A DNA stretch of 55,228 nucleotides from Muribaculaceae bacterium (GTDB taxonomy: Bacteria > Bacteroidota > Bacteroidia > Bacteroidales > Muribaculaceae). The DNA lies in assembly GCA_017427945.1 (NCBI GenBank), contig JAFRRT010000019.1:1-55228 (forward strand). The letters run 5' to 3'. The translations under genes were made by a program, and so were the position numbers. The notes below the pieces were generated by a model that was given only the letters and a program-made list of their open reading frames with translations, was not told where the DNA came from and did not search any database. Shown here piece after piece: positions 28,369-37,950 of this stretch. The first letter of the stretch is position 1; every line of letters begins with the position of its first letter.

Positions 28369-28441
28369 AGCGGTAAACGGGACTCGAACCCGCGGCCCTC
28401 AGCTTGGGAAGCTGATGCTCTACCAACTGAGCTACTACCGC
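28369..28441 (-). tRNA. tRNA-Gly (anticodon CCC)
   Basis: Complete cloverleaf on the minus strand: acceptor GCGGTAG pairs with TTACCGC (one G-T pair), D arm AGCTCAGTTGGTAGAGC, anticodon loop TTCCCAA on a 5-bp stem (CCC, reads GGG), T arm GCGGGTTCGAGTCCCGT. U73 is encoded; CCA is not. Confidence 0.95.
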
Positions 28442-28492
28442 AAACTATTTCACACGCGCCCACATGGAGCGCGAGAGTGATGCGCTAATGTG

Positions 28493-28810
28493 TCAAGCGG
28501 TCTCGTTAATGACCTCGGCAACGCTGTCGCCATTCTCGGTCACATAGTAGCGGACCGTCAGGGTGTCGTTGATTTCCCATGACGCACGCTTGTCACTGTC
28601 AAGGTCGGGATAGCTGAACTCGACGGTATCTTCACCCACCTTGAGATAAACGCTGTTCATCGCACCGTCAATGGCCACACCGGTAACTTGGACCGCTGTA
28701 TCCACAGTGATAGTGTCTTCCTCAGGAACAGTACCGGTATCGCTACTACCGGTGCAGGCGAAGAATGACATCGATAACATCACGCCAAAGAGAAAAATCA
28801 AATATCTCAT
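28493..28810 (-). CDS. Small lipoprotein, unknown
   Basis: 105 residues with a lipoprotein signal (lipobox SFFAC, Cys19) and an acidic Thr/Asp-rich linker. A short beta-rich domain follows (VYLKVGEDTVEFSYPDL, DTLTVRYYV), resembling the small lipoproteins with a KVGEDT core common in Bacteroidales. A TATTTTTG box is at 28842-28849 on the same strand. Function unknown. Confidence 0.7.
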   Translation of the reverse strand: MRYLIFLFGVMLSMSFFACTGSSDTGTVPEEDTITVDTAVQVTGVAIDGAMNSVYLKVGEDTVEFSYPDLDSDKRASWEINDTLTVRYYVTENGDSVAEVINETA

Positions 28811-28891
28811 GTCCTAAATAATTTAATGTTTGTTTTACTGCAAAAATACTGATAAAACTGAAGTGGGCAAAAAGTATGCCTATTTAAAGCC

Positions 28892-29455
28892 TTAAAACTT
28901 GTAGTTGTCGTTGTCGAGGCTGTCCATCTCATCAAAGTCGGAGATTTCGTCCTCGTCATATTCCTCGTCACCGTAGAATTCACTCTTGTCGATAGCCTCA
29001 ATGTTGTTGGCATCGGGAATCTTGGGAATGGTGATGAATTCGGTGATGTCCATGCTCTCGGCAGGCGGATTGCCAATCTTGCTTTCACACAACGGGTCGT
29101 GCAAGGTCTTGCCGGGGATGATTTCTTTGAGTTTGACCTTGAAGAAACGCTCGGTCATGTAGTCGAACACAAACTTCAAGCGCTGGCCCTCGTCCTCGAG
29201 GAGTTCGTCGAGCTGTGTATCATCCATGATCCAGATGTCTTCGTCGGTGTCAGTACCCATGTCCATACAAGTCACCTCTTTTTCCTTGTTCCACTCGTCG
29301 TCGCAGACGTAGAAAGAGTCCATCTGCTCCTTGCTGTATCCGGTAGATTCCAGGATGGTGTTACGCAACTGCATGAAGGTTGCCGATGAGTCAATGGCTA
29401 TCTGCAACTTGAAGTTATCGACCTCGTCCGAAACAATGACAAATTTGTAAATCAT
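28892..29455 (-). CDS. Plasmid pRiA4b ORF-3-like family protein
   Basis: 187 residues, no signal peptide. The N-terminal half carries the family pattern: YKFVIVSDEVDNF, SATFMQLRNTILESTGY, DSFYVCDDEW, then LEDEGQRLKFVFDYMTERFFKVKL. The C-terminal 60 residues are very acidic (DEEYDEDEISDFDEMDSL). The family (PF07929) was named from a plasmid ORF, but chromosomal copies are common in Bacteroidales; its biochemistry is not known. It lies downstream of spt but after a terminator. Confidence 0.8.
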   Translation of the reverse strand: MIYKFVIVSDEVDNFKLQIAIDSSATFMQLRNTILESTGYSKEQMDSFYVCDDEWNKEKEVTCMDMGTDTDEDIWIMDDTQLDELLEDEGQRLKFVFDYMTERFFKVKLKEIIPGKTLHDPLCESKIGNPPAESMDITEFITIPKIPDANNIEAIDKSEFYGDEEYDEDEISDFDEMDSLDNDNYKF

Positions 29456-29579
29456 AGTGTTAAAGCAATAATCATCAGTTTTGATGATGCGAAATTACTA
29501 ATACATTTTTATCAAGCAAATGATTTTAAGTATTTTTTTGAGAAATCGTTGAAAAAAAGGCACTTTAGGGCACAAAAAG

Positions 29580-29610
29580 AGAAGCCATGCACCTATTTGG
29601 CATGGCTTCT
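29580..29610 (-). terminator. Terminator of spt
   Basis: An 11-bp stem AGAAGCCATGC / GCATGGCTTCT with a 9-nt loop, followed on the minus strand by CTTTTTG. Confidence 0.8.
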
Positions 29611-29683
29611 TTATCTTGTTACCAGGTTTTTTCTTCTGTCAGCCGTAATTGACTGAAGCCCGAATAACGTTCTCTCTCAAAGG

Positions 29684-30871
29684 TCAGGGAACAAGTCCGT
29701 AGGCACGGAAGACCTTCTGGATCTTCTCGAGTGCAAATGCCACCTGCTCGTGGGTGTGCGTCGCCATGAGGCTGAAGCGGATGAGCGTGTCGTTGGGAGC
29801 AACGGCGGGCGACACAACGGGGTTGACGAAGATGCCCTCGTTCAACAGATCGCGCGTGATGGCAAAGGTCTTGTTGTTGTCGCGGATGAACAGCGGGATG
29901 ATGGGGGTCTCGGTGTGACCGATCTCGCAGCCCATATCGCGGAAGCCCTGCAAAGCCTCGTGGGTGATTTTCCACAGGTGCTCCTGACGCTCAGGCTCGT
30001 TGACAAGAATCTCAATCGCCTTCATTGCAGCGGCAGTCGATGCCGGGGTGATGCTGGCGGTGAAGATGTAGCTGCGGGAATGGTGACGCAGGTAGTTGGT
30101 GATGACCTTGCTCGTGGCGATAAAGCCACCGAGCGAAGCAATCGACTTTGAGAAGGTACCCATGATGAGATCCACCTCGTCACGCAGTCCGAAGTGGTCG
30201 CACACGCCACGGCCGCCCTCACCAAAGACGCCGATGCCATGGGCCTCGTCAACCATGATGCTGGCATTATACTTGTGGGCAAGGTCCACAATGTCGGGCA
30301 GCTTGCACACGTCACCCTCCATCGAGAAGACACCGTCGGTGACGATGAGTTTCACACGGTCGGGCTCGCACTTCTTGAGTTGAGTCTCAAGAGATGCCAT
30401 GTCATTGTGCTTGTATTTGAGCGAATTAGAGAATGAGAGGCGGCGGCCCTCAATAATCGAGGCGTGGTCCTGCTCGTCCCACAGGATATAGTCCTCACGG
30501 CCCGTAAGCGTTGAGATAACACCCAGGTTCACGCCAAAGCCGGTGCTGTAAATCATAGCATCTTCCTTGCCCTCATACTCGGCGAGCTTGCGCTCCAACT
30601 CCTTGTGCAGGTCAAGCGTACCGTTGAGGAAAGGCGAACCGGCACAACCGGTGCCGTATTTCTCGGTGGCCTCGATGGCTGCCTGCTTGATGCGCTCATC
30701 GTTAACCAGACCCGAATAGCAGTTTGAACCGAACATGAGAATCTTCTTGCCGTTCATGATGACCTCGGTGTCCTGTTCGCTCGAGATGGCGCGAAAATAC
30801 GGATAAATGCCAGCGGCTTTCGCCTTCTGGGGCTCTTGATATCGCGCTAACTTATTCTCTAATAGGTTCAT
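29684..30871 (-). CDS. spt: Serine palmitoyltransferase
   Basis: A 395-residue PLP enzyme of the alpha-oxoamine synthase family. It is assigned to Spt rather than glycine C-acetyltransferase because of its Bacteroidales-type N-terminus (YPYFRAISSEQDTEV, LMFGSNCYSGL, TGCAGSPFLNGTLDLH). PLP residues are present: DQDHAS-type His, DEAHG, and the Schiff-base Lys242 in GTFSKS. It condenses serine with acyl-CoA as the first step of sphingolipid synthesis, a trait of Bacteroidales. A hairpin lies in its 5' leader. Confidence 0.9.
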   Translation of the reverse strand: MNLLENKLARYQEPQKAKAAGIYPYFRAISSEQDTEVIMNGKKILMFGSNCYSGLVNDERIKQAAIEATEKYGTGCAGSPFLNGTLDLHKELERKLAEYEGKEDAMIYSTGFGVNLGVISTLTGREDYILWDEQDHASIIEGRRLSFSNSLKYKHNDMASLETQLKKCEPDRVKLIVTDGVFSMEGDVCKLPDIVDLAHKYNASIMVDEAHGIGVFGEGGRGVCDHFGLRDEVDLIMGTFSKSIASLGGFIATSKVITNYLRHHSRSYIFTASITPASTAAAMKAIEILVNEPERQEHLWKITHEALQGFRDMGCEIGHTETPIIPLFIRDNNKTFAITRDLLNEGIFVNPVVSPAVAPNDTLIRFSLMATHTHEQVAFALEKIQKVFRAYGLVP

Positions 30872-30907
30872 ATACTTTTAAAAATATCTTGTTTTTGGCT
30901 CAAATGG

Positions 30908-30929
30908 GTATCGTCACACGGGACGATAC
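30908..30929 (-). promoter_or_regulatory. Hairpin in the spt 5' leader
   Basis: Perfect 8-bp arms GTATCGTC / GACGATAC with a 6-nt loop, about 37-58 nt upstream of the spt start and downstream of its -7 box. It could be an mRNA structure or a repressor site; no U-run follows. Confidence 0.45.
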
Positions 30930-30943
30930 GCTATAATTGGCTG

Positions 30944-30951
30944 CAAATTTA
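30944..30951 (-). promoter_or_regulatory. -7 box of spt
   Basis: TAAATTTG on the minus strand. A TTTG lies 16 bp upstream (30968-30971), shorter than the normal spacing. Confidence 0.45.
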
Positions 30952-31106
30952 TAAAAATATTCTTTAACAAAATGTTAAAAAAATATCAAAAAGTGACATT
31001 CAAAACAATCAGTGCAGAGCTAAATGCCTGTTACACATCATGTATCGCCCTGTTAATATTTTTTAATTTCGTGAAAAGGGCTAAAGGATGAAACGATCAG
31101 CGCCTT

Positions 31107-31292
31107 TTAGCTGCGATCTATGTCGTCCATGTCAAGCTCGGCATTCTGGAGGAGGTCGTAATCTGAGAACTCGATGCCGTCAAAGTCGCCATCCTCAAAC
31201 ATGATCATATCCTGCCTCAAGCAACTTGATGACAGGAACATGTAGAAGGCCAACGCCACACAGACCACAATGTATTTCAAAATCTTTTTCAT
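31107..31292 (-). CDS. Small lipoprotein, unknown
   Basis: 61 residues: a basic start, hydrophobic core and lipobox SSSC (Cys24), then an acidic tail (EDGDFDGIEFSDYDLL). A TAATTTTG box on the same strand at 31319-31326 supports expression. Function unknown. Confidence 0.6.
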   Translation of the reverse strand: MKKILKYIVVCVALAFYMFLSSSCLRQDMIMFEDGDFDGIEFSDYDLLQNAELDMDDIDRS

Positions 31293-31368
31293 ATACCTGA
31301 TTGGTTTTGTTCAAACTGCAAAATTAAGAAAAAAAAGATAGTAGGCATCTTTTTTCAGAAAAAAACAC

Positions 31369-31376
31369 TAATTTTG
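31369..31376 (+). promoter_or_regulatory. -7 box of ligA
   Basis: TAATTTTG, 28 bp before the ATG of ligA. Confidence 0.5.
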
Positions 31377-31404
31377 GAAATTAAATCATGCAAAACGATT
31401 AAAT

Positions 31405-33411
31405 ATGGATTTATTTGAACAGCGAATCAAGGAATTGCGGGAAATCATCAACCGCCACAACCATAACTATTATGTGTTGAACGCCCCCACGGTGAGCGAT
31501 CAGGAGTTTGATGCCCTGTTGCGGGAACTTCAAGACCTTGAGCGTGATTATCCGCAATATCAGGACCCCCTGTCGCCCACTCAGCGCGTGGGAAGCGACA
31601 TCAGCAAGGGATTCACACAGGTGCGCCATGAGCGGCCCATGATGTCGCTGTCCAACAGTTACAGCATCGAGGAGGTTCAAGACTTTCTCAGGCGCGCCCA
31701 GGAAGGTCTGGGTGGCGAGAGCAGCGAGATTGTGGGTGAGATGAAATATGACGGCACCTCCATTTCGGTGACCTATGAGAATGGACGACTCGTGCGGGCT
31801 GTCACGCGCGGCGACGGCGTGCAGGGCGACGATGTCACCGCCAACGTCATCACCATCAAGTCGGTACCACTCGAAATCAAGGGTTTCCTCGACCTTCCAG
31901 AGAAGTTTGAGGTGCGCGGTGAGATTCTGCTGCCGTGGGAGAGCTTCGAGCGACTCAATGCCGAGCGTGAGTTCAACGAGGAACCGCTGTTCGCCAATCC
32001 CCGCAACGCCGCTGCCGGCACCCTCAAGCTACAGAACAGTGCCGAGGTCGCCCGCCGCGGGCTGGACGCCATATTCTACTTCCTGCTGGGCGAGGGCCTG
32101 CCCTTCGAGTCCCATTACGACAGCATCATGGCCCTGAAGCGCTGGGGCTTCAAGACAGGCGAGATGTCCATCCTGCCCAGCATCGACGCCGTGAAGGACT
32201 TCATCGGCCATTGGGACGTTGAGCGCAAGAAACTGCCCGTCGCTACCGACGGCCTTGTGTTCAAAATCAACTCCCTGCGTCAGCAGCTCAACTTGGGAGC
32301 GACGGCAAAGTCGCCCCGCTGGGCCATCGCCTACAAATTCGCCCCCGAGCGCGAATGCACCAAGTTGCAGTATGTGTCATTCGAGGTGGGACGCTCAGGA
32401 GTCATTACCCCGGTCGCCAACCTTGACCCCGTGCTGCTGAGCGGCACCATTGTCAAGCGCGCCTCGCTGCACAATGCCGACATCATCAGCCAGCTCGACA
32501 TCCACGAGGGCGACATGCTCTATGTGGAAAAAGGCGGTGAAATCATTCCCAAGATTGTGGGCGTGGACGAGAAACGGCGTCAGACGGGCAGCAGTCCCAT
32601 CGCCTTTGTCACCCACTGTCCCTCATGCGGCACACCGTTGCAGCGCGTCGAGGGCGAGGCGGCATGGGTATGTCCCAACAAATGGGGCTGTGGACCGCAG
32701 ATTTGCGGACGCATCGAGCACTTCGTGGGGCGTCATGCGATGGACATCGACGGCATAGGCGAGGAAGTCGCTGTCATCCTCAACAAGAGCGGACTGGTTA
32801 ACGATGTATCGGACCTCTATGACCTCACACAGGAAAAGCTCGTTGCACTCGACCGCTTCCAGGAAAAAAGTGCCCAACGCATCCTGCGCGGTATAGCCAA
32901 CAGCCTTAAGGTGCCCTATGCCAGAGTAATCTTTGCCCTGTCTATCCCCTTTGTGGGCGAGACGACAGGCAAGGTCCTTGCCCGCTATACCCACGACATC
33001 GATACCCTGATGGCGATGCCCGCCGAGGAGCTTGCCGCCATCCCTGAAATCGGTCCGAAAATCGCTCAGTCCATCGTCGATTTCTTTGCCGATGAACGCA
33101 ACCGTATGATTGTGGAGCGCTTGCGAGCAGCAGGTGTGCAGTTTGCCTTGACCGAGGAAGACACCGCAGGGCAAACCGACAAACTGATGGGTAAGAAGGT
33201 AGTCATCAGCGGCGTGTTCGCCAAGCACTCGCGCGAAGAGTATAAAGCGATGATAGAGCAAAACGGCGGCAAGAACGTGAGCAGCATCTCAAGCGCCACC
33301 AGTTTCATCCTCGCCGGTGAAAACATGGGCCCCGCAAAACTCGAAAAAGCCCATAAACTGGGCATCGACATCATCGACGAGGACCAGTTCCTAGAGATGA
33401 TTAACAGTTAG
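31405..33411 (+). CDS. ligA: NAD+-dependent DNA ligase LigA
   Basis: A 668-residue replicative ligase. The NAD-binding Ia domain ([18 protein letters not shown]) is followed by the adenylation domain with the AMP-accepting Lys114 in [10 protein letters not shown] and [12 protein letters not shown]. Then come the OB domain, a four-Cys zinc finger (CPSCGTPL, then [10 protein letters not shown]), helix-hairpin-helix repeats with [13 protein letters not shown], and a C-terminal BRCT domain. Normal length. A small secreted gene follows after 9 bp. Confidence 0.97.
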   Translation: MDLFEQRIKELREIINRHNHNYYVLNAPTVSDQEFDALLRELQDLERDYPQYQDPLSPTQRVGSDISKGFTQVRHERPMMSLSNSYSIEEVQDFLRRAQEGLGGESSEIVGEMKYDGTSISVTYENGRLVRAVTRGDGVQGDDVTANVITIKSVPLEIKGFLDLPEKFEVRGEILLPWESFERLNAEREFNEEPLFANPRNAAAGTLKLQNSAEVARRGLDAIFYFLLGEGLPFESHYDSIMALKRWGFKTGEMSILPSIDAVKDFIGHWDVERKKLPVATDGLVFKINSLRQQLNLGATAKSPRWAIAYKFAPERECTKLQYVSFEVGRSGVITPVANLDPVLLSGTIVKRASLHNADIISQLDIHEGDMLYVEKGGEIIPKIVGVDEKRRQTGSSPIAFVTHCPSCGTPLQRVEGEAAWVCPNKWGCGPQICGRIEHFVGRHAMDIDGIGEEVAVILNKSGLVNDVSDLYDLTQEKLVALDRFQEKSAQRILRGIANSLKVPYARVIFALSIPFVGETTGKVLARYTHDIDTLMAMPAEELAAIPEIGPKIAQSIVDFFADERNRMIVERLRAAGVQFALTEEDTAGQTDKLMGKKVVISGVFAKHSREEYKAMIEQNGGKNVSSISSATSFILAGENMGPAKLEKAHKLGIDIIDEDQFLEMINS

Positions 33412-33420
33412 GAGTCAGGC

Positions 33421-34026
33421 ATGAGGAAATTGATAAGCATTGTGATTGCGATGATGGGGTTCTTGGCGACAAGCAGCGCTCAAGAGATGACGGTCGAGGA
33501 CTTTGTCAACGGCCTGCTCGACCAGTACCCCAAGGCACGCCTGCTCGACATCTACAAGTCCTGTTTCCAGGACTATATGGGCGCCGAACATCTTGTGGGC
33601 GACACGGCCAGCGTGAGGGCTTATCTGGAAAGGGAACTTGAGCAGATCAGCCTGGAGGATTTGATGCCGTGGTACTGCGAATCGTGCGGTGTGAACGGCA
33701 ACTACGTGCGCGTGAGCCTGCGAGCCGTTATCGAGGGCAAAATCAGCACCCAGCAACTGCTCGAGGCCTTCATTGCCAGTGCCAACAGCAGCGAACGCCC
33801 CTCGGTCGAGAGTTGGACCGAACGGTGGCACGAAATCATTGTCACCATTGACAGGATGGACCTTTCCCTACCGTGCTACGAACAGGACAAACGCTTCATC
33901 GAGGAGGTGCTTGCCAGCGGGCAATATGCCATCAGCCATTCGCCCGAATACCGCGAAGCCTACGCCCCGCATTACAGGATCGTCAAGCGCGACATCCTTG
34001 AGAAACTCGGTGAACTCAATTTTTAG
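33421..34026 (+). CDS. Exported protein of unknown function
   Basis: 201 residues with a signal peptide (cleavage after SSA-QE). The mature protein is largely helical with conserved-looking blocks YKSCFQDYMGAEHLVGD, MPWYCESCGVNGNYVRVSL and HSPEYREAYAPHYRIVKR, including three Cys. I recall no named domain. It starts 9 bp after ligA and so is probably cotranscribed. Confidence 0.75.
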   Translation: MRKLISIVIAMMGFLATSSAQEMTVEDFVNGLLDQYPKARLLDIYKSCFQDYMGAEHLVGDTASVRAYLERELEQISLEDLMPWYCESCGVNGNYVRVSLRAVIEGKISTQQLLEAFIASANSSERPSVESWTERWHEIIVTIDRMDLSLPCYEQDKRFIEEVLASGQYAISHSPEYREAYAPHYRIVKRDILEKLGELNF

Positions 34027-34058
34027 CCCAAAACGTTGCGGATGTCAGGAAAAGTGAG

Positions 34059-34066
34059 TAACTTTG
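34059..34066 (+). promoter_or_regulatory. -7 box of the AAA-CYTH gene
   Basis: TAACTTTG overlaps an upstream alternative ATG (34064). That moves the true start of the next gene to 34106. Confidence 0.5.
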
Positions 34067-34105
34067 GCGTTCTTTTTTGTGAAATCGAAAAACCAAGACA
34101 AGACA

Positions 34106-35203
34106 ATGACTGATAAAATCACCAATAAAATCACTAAGGTCGTGCTCACCGGTGGCCCTTGCGCCGGCAAGACGACGGCCATGGCACGCATCATTGAGCA
34201 CTTCAGCGGCTTGGGATTCCAGGTGTTCGCCATCCCCGAGGTGCCCACCATGTTCAGCAGCGCCGGCATCAACTACCTGACGCAGAACAAGGCGCTGTTC
34301 TTTGAAGCCGAGAAATCGACGCTCAACATCCAGTTGGCTCTCGAGGACCACTTCGCCAAGATGGCAGCCCAGTGCAGCAAGCCCGTGCTCATCGTGTGCG
34401 ACCGCGGCACGATGGACATCAGTGCCTACGTCTCGCCCGAACTGTGGGAGGCGCTCACCGAGGAGATGGGCACCAACACCGTCAAGTTGCGCGACGCCCG
34501 CTACGAGGCCATCCTGCACATGGTGACGGCAGCTGCCGGCGCCGAGCAGTTCTATACCAACGAGAACAACAAGTTCCGCAGCGAGGACGTCGAGTTGGCA
34601 CGTGAGTTGGACCGCAAGGTGCTGAGCGCCTGGACAGGTCATCCCCACCTGAGAGTCATCGGCAACCAGACCGACTTTGACGACAAGCTGCGCCAGGTGC
34701 TCAACGAAATTTCTACCGTGCTGGGTGTGCCTTGCCCCATCGAGGAGGAGCGCAAATATATCGTCAAGGTCACGGGCGATATCCCCGATTATACCGAGAG
34801 CGAAATCACCCAGACCTACCTGCTGAGCGAGCCGGGCACCGAGATGCGCGTGCGCAAACGCGGCTGGCAGGGTAGCTACGTCTATTTCCAGACCATCAAG
34901 AAGACCGTGAGCAGCGACAAGCAGATCGAGACGGAGCGCCGCATCACCGCCCAGCAGTATGTGGACCTGCTGCAGATTGCCGACCCCAACCGTAAACCAA
35001 TCAGCAAGATGCGCAAGTGCTTCGTGTGGAAGAACCACTACTTTGAGCTCGATACCTACATCGAGCCCAAGCTGGGTATGCAGATTCTGGAGCTTGAGGG
35101 CGTCAAGGAAGGCGACGAAGTGGAGTTCCCGCCGTTCATCAAGGTTATCGAGGACATCACCGGCAACGAGAAATACTACAACTACCAGCTGTCGCTAAGA
35201 TAA
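34106..35203 (+). CDS. AAA ATPase fused to a CYTH domain (Ttd14-like)
   Basis: 365 residues from the ATG at 34106 (see the promoter at 34059). The N-terminal half is a P-loop kinase-like NTPase (AAA_28) with Walker A GGPCAGKTT at 16-24 and an Asp/Arg motif VCDRGTMDIS. The C-terminal half, from about residue 210, is a CYTH/triphosphate-tunnel domain: the alternating EITQTYL, EMRVRKR, TIKKT, ETERRI and YFELDTY strands supply the acidic and basic tunnel residues. The same pairing occurs in animal Ttd14 proteins. A triphosphate or phospholipid ligand is likely, but its role in bacteria is unknown. Confidence 0.8.
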   Translation: MTDKITNKITKVVLTGGPCAGKTTAMARIIEHFSGLGFQVFAIPEVPTMFSSAGINYLTQNKALFFEAEKSTLNIQLALEDHFAKMAAQCSKPVLIVCDRGTMDISAYVSPELWEALTEEMGTNTVKLRDARYEAILHMVTAAAGAEQFYTNENNKFRSEDVELARELDRKVLSAWTGHPHLRVIGNQTDFDDKLRQVLNEISTVLGVPCPIEEERKYIVKVTGDIPDYTESEITQTYLLSEPGTEMRVRKRGWQGSYVYFQTIKKTVSSDKQIETERRITAQQYVDLLQIADPNRKPISKMRKCFVWKNHYFELDTYIEPKLGMQILELEGVKEGDEVEFPPFIKVIEDITGNEKYYNYQLSLR

Positions 35204-35215
35204 ACATTAGCCCCC

Positions 35216-35240
35216 ACGCTAAAGCGCTAAGGCGCTAAGC
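35216..35240. repeat. GCTAAG-type short repeat, upstream copy
   Basis: Three overlapping GCTAA(A/G) words (starting ACGCTAAAGCGCTAAGG), related to ACGCTAAGGTGCTAAGC at 37951-37967. The two copies bracket the second BspA-like gene and its promoter. Confidence 0.55.
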
Positions 35241-35245
35241 ATAAA

Positions 35246-35305
35246 CAACAACTGAATTTTCTGAGAGTTCTGAGTTCAGATTCATCAGATTTTTCAGTTG
35301 TTTTG
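35246..35305 (+). terminator. Terminator-like hairpin after the AAA-CYTH gene
   Basis: Outer arms AACAACTGAA / TTCAGTTGTT flank a smaller TCTGA/TCAGA pairing and are followed by TTG. Confidence 0.5.
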
Positions 35306-35407
35306 TTATAGCATCCTCGTTCCTTGTTTTCATTCGGTTTCGAAGACAAGAAGACATTTTTCAAAGTATTTTGGGAGTGATGTGTTGTTTTCTTGGTGAT
35401 TATTAGC

Positions 35408-35415
35408 TATTTTTG
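35408..35415 (+). promoter_or_regulatory. -7 box of the second BspA-like gene
   Basis: TATTTTTG, 30 bp before the ATG at 35446. It overlaps the upstream TTG-initiated frame, which supports the ATG start. Confidence 0.55.
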
Positions 35416-35445
35416 CGGGTGGAAAACCAAACACCATATTTCATC

Positions 35446-37917
35446 ATGAAACAAATACTTAAAGCAACCCTGCTCCTGCTGTTGGGCATACTGTTGCCAT
35501 CTACTGCAGCAGCCTACGACTTCGAGGTCGATGGTATCTACTACAATATTAACGGCAACGAGGCCGAAGTGACTATAGGGCCAAATGGATTCAAATATAC
35601 TGGCGACGTGACTATTCCCGCCACGGTCATATACGGCGGCACATCATACTCTGTCACTTCTATAGGAAACTCTGCTTTCTATCATTGCAGTGGGCTGACA
35701 AGCATTAGCATTCATAATTCCATCACGTCAATCGGTGACGATGCTTTCGGTAATTGCACAATGTTAACCAGCATTGACATCCCCAACTCGGTCACGTCAA
35801 TCGGTGGTTGGGCGTTCTATGGATGCAGCGGGCTGACTAGTATCGACATTCCCAATTCCGTCATTTCAATTGGAGAAGATGCATTTCATGGAACAACATG
35901 GTATAACAACCAACCTGTTGGATTGGTTTATGCCGGTTTAGTCGCCTATAAATACAAAGGCACAATGCCAAACGGCACAAGCATCACTATTAGAGAGGGG
36001 ACTCTTAGCATTTCTGGCGGAGCATTCTCCGGCTGCAGCGGACTGATCAGCATCGACATCCCCAATTCCGTCACTTCAATAGGTGATTGGGCTTTCTATA
36101 ATTGCAATGAGCTGACCGATGTCACAATCGGCAACTCCGTTACCTCAATTGGAAACTGTGCGTTCCTTAATTGCTTTGGGTTATCAAGCATCAGCATCCC
36201 CAACTCTGTCACCACTATCGGTGAGAGAGCTTTCTCTGGAACGGCATGGCTTGACAATCAACCAGATGGACTTATTTATGCCGGTTTAATCGCTTATCAA
36301 TACAAAGGCACCATGCCAAATGGAACAAGCATCACTATTAGAGAGGGGACACTTGGCATAACAGAAAATGCATTTTCTTATTGCAGCGGATTGGCAAGCA
36401 TTACCATACCCAACACTGTTTCATCAATCGGTTCTTTTGCATTCATCGGATGTAACAGCCTAATAAGTATATGCATTCCAAGCTCTGTTACAATCATTAA
36501 TGAGGGAACATTTGAGGAGTGTTCAAGTCTAATCAGTGTAACTATATCAAACTCAGTAACTTACATCGGAGAGAATGCATTCGGGTTCTGCAATGCTCTA
36601 ACCAATGTCAATATCCCCGATGCTTTAATAACCATCGAAGACTTTGCATTTTGGGGCTGCGCTATGACAAACATTCAAATTCCTAGTTCAGTCACCCACA
36701 TTGGCTATGGTGCATTTGGGGAATGTACAAGACTAACTAACATTGTTGTTGCCGATGGCAATCTAAAATACGACTCCCGTCTCAATTGTAATGCCATTAT
36801 TGAGACAGCAACCAACAAACTGATATGCGGATGCAAAAACACCACAATACCCAACACAATCACCTCTATCGGCGAAATGGCGTTCGTTGAATGCATGGGG
36901 TTGTCAAGTATAACAATTCCCAATTCCGTCACTTCAATCGAAAATGGAGCGTTTTCGGGTTGTTCTTGTCTTTCGTCAATCTTCATCATTGGAGAAGGTG
37001 AATGGGTTGCAGGGTATTTGCCCGATAACATCTCAACTCTTTGTATTGATGAGGGAATCACAGGGGTAAACGGGATGAAAGTCAAGCCTCAAGATGTGTT
37101 TTGCTTTGCCACTACCCCGCCCACCTGTGATGAGAATTCATTCACCGATTACAGCGGTACGTTGCATGTGCCGGCAACTTCACTGGCAGCCTATTTCACC
37201 GCACCCTATTGGTGCAACTTTAATCTTGTGGGCGATGCTGTGAAAGCCGACAGCATCAAAGTGAATTGTGACAGCATCAACATGCTGCTTGGTGAGGAAA
37301 CAACGCTCATAGCAAACATATTCCCTGTAAATGCAACATCAAACGTCATAACATGGGCATCAAGCAATCCTGAAGTTGCCAATGTTGTTGACGGCGAGGT
37401 GACAGCCATGGCTGCAGGCGAATGTGAAATCTACGCGATGTGCCTTGACCACAAAGCCACTTGCCATATCACGGTTTACAGTGACCGCATCTCACTTTAT
37501 CCTCAAGAAGCCCAGGTATTGCCAAACCATATCCTGACACTCACCCCTACATCCCTCGCCGCTCAATTACCAGAACTCGCCGTGACATCAAGTGACGCAA
37601 CAGTGGCGGCAGCACGAATGCTGAACGGAAAGGTGCAGGTTGTGGGCATCAAGGAGGGCACGGCAACCATCACCGTAAATGCTGCCGACGGCACAGCTCA
37701 ACCTGCGACGTGCCTAGTGACAGTCTATACCGAGCGCGGGGACATAAACTGTGATGGATACGTCAGCATAGCTGACGTTACGACGTTGATTGACTACCTG
37801 CTGAGCGGCGATGAAGAATCAATCAACAAAAGTAATGCCGACGTGAACCAAGACGGAAGAATTTCCATTGGTGATGTAACCTCATTGATTGACCTGCTGC
37901 TGTCAGGCGGGAGCTGA
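35446..37917 (+). CDS. BspA-like leucine-rich-repeat surface protein with Ig-like and dockerin-like C-terminus
   Basis: 823 residues from the ATG at 35446, with a signal peptide (LLLLLGILLPSTAAA). Residues about 60-530 are LRR_5 repeats of BspA type. Two copies of an inserted block (GTTWYNNQPVGLVYAGL, GTAWLDNQPDGLIYAGL) show internal duplication. Residues about 600-675 form a Big2 Ig-like domain (MLLGEETTLIANIFP, VITWASSNPEVANV), with a second degenerate one after it. Dockerin-type repeats (DINCDGYVSIADV, DVNQDGRISIGDV) end the protein. A surface adhesin role is inferred. It is flanked by short GCTAAG repeats at 35216-35240 and 37951-37967. Confidence 0.9.
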   Translation: MKQILKATLLLLLGILLPSTAAAYDFEVDGIYYNINGNEAEVTIGPNGFKYTGDVTIPATVIYGGTSYSVTSIGNSAFYHCSGLTSISIHNSITSIGDDAFGNCTMLTSIDIPNSVTSIGGWAFYGCSGLTSIDIPNSVISIGEDAFHGTTWYNNQPVGLVYAGLVAYKYKGTMPNGTSITIREGTLSISGGAFSGCSGLISIDIPNSVTSIGDWAFYNCNELTDVTIGNSVTSIGNCAFLNCFGLSSISIPNSVTTIGERAFSGTAWLDNQPDGLIYAGLIAYQYKGTMPNGTSITIREGTLGITENAFSYCSGLASITIPNTVSSIGSFAFIGCNSLISICIPSSVTIINEGTFEECSSLISVTISNSVTYIGENAFGFCNALTNVNIPDALITIEDFAFWGCAMTNIQIPSSVTHIGYGAFGECTRLTNIVVADGNLKYDSRLNCNAIIETATNKLICGCKNTTIPNTITSIGEMAFVECMGLSSITIPNSVTSIENGAFSGCSCLSSIFIIGEGEWVAGYLPDNISTLCIDEGITGVNGMKVKPQDVFCFATTPPTCDENSFTDYSGTLHVPATSLAAYFTAPYWCNFNLVGDAVKADSIKVNCDSINMLLGEETTLIANIFPVNATSNVITWASSNPEVANVVDGEVTAMAAGECEIYAMCLDHKATCHITVYSDRISLYPQEAQVLPNHILTLTPTSLAAQLPELAVTSSDATVAAARMLNGKVQVVGIKEGTATITVNAADGTAQPATCLVTVYTERGDINCDGYVSIADVTTLIDYLLSGDEESINKSNADVNQDGRISIGDVTSLIDLLLSGGS

Positions 37918-37950
37918 ACTGTCGCTGCGGCAGGCCTCCCATTGACCAAC

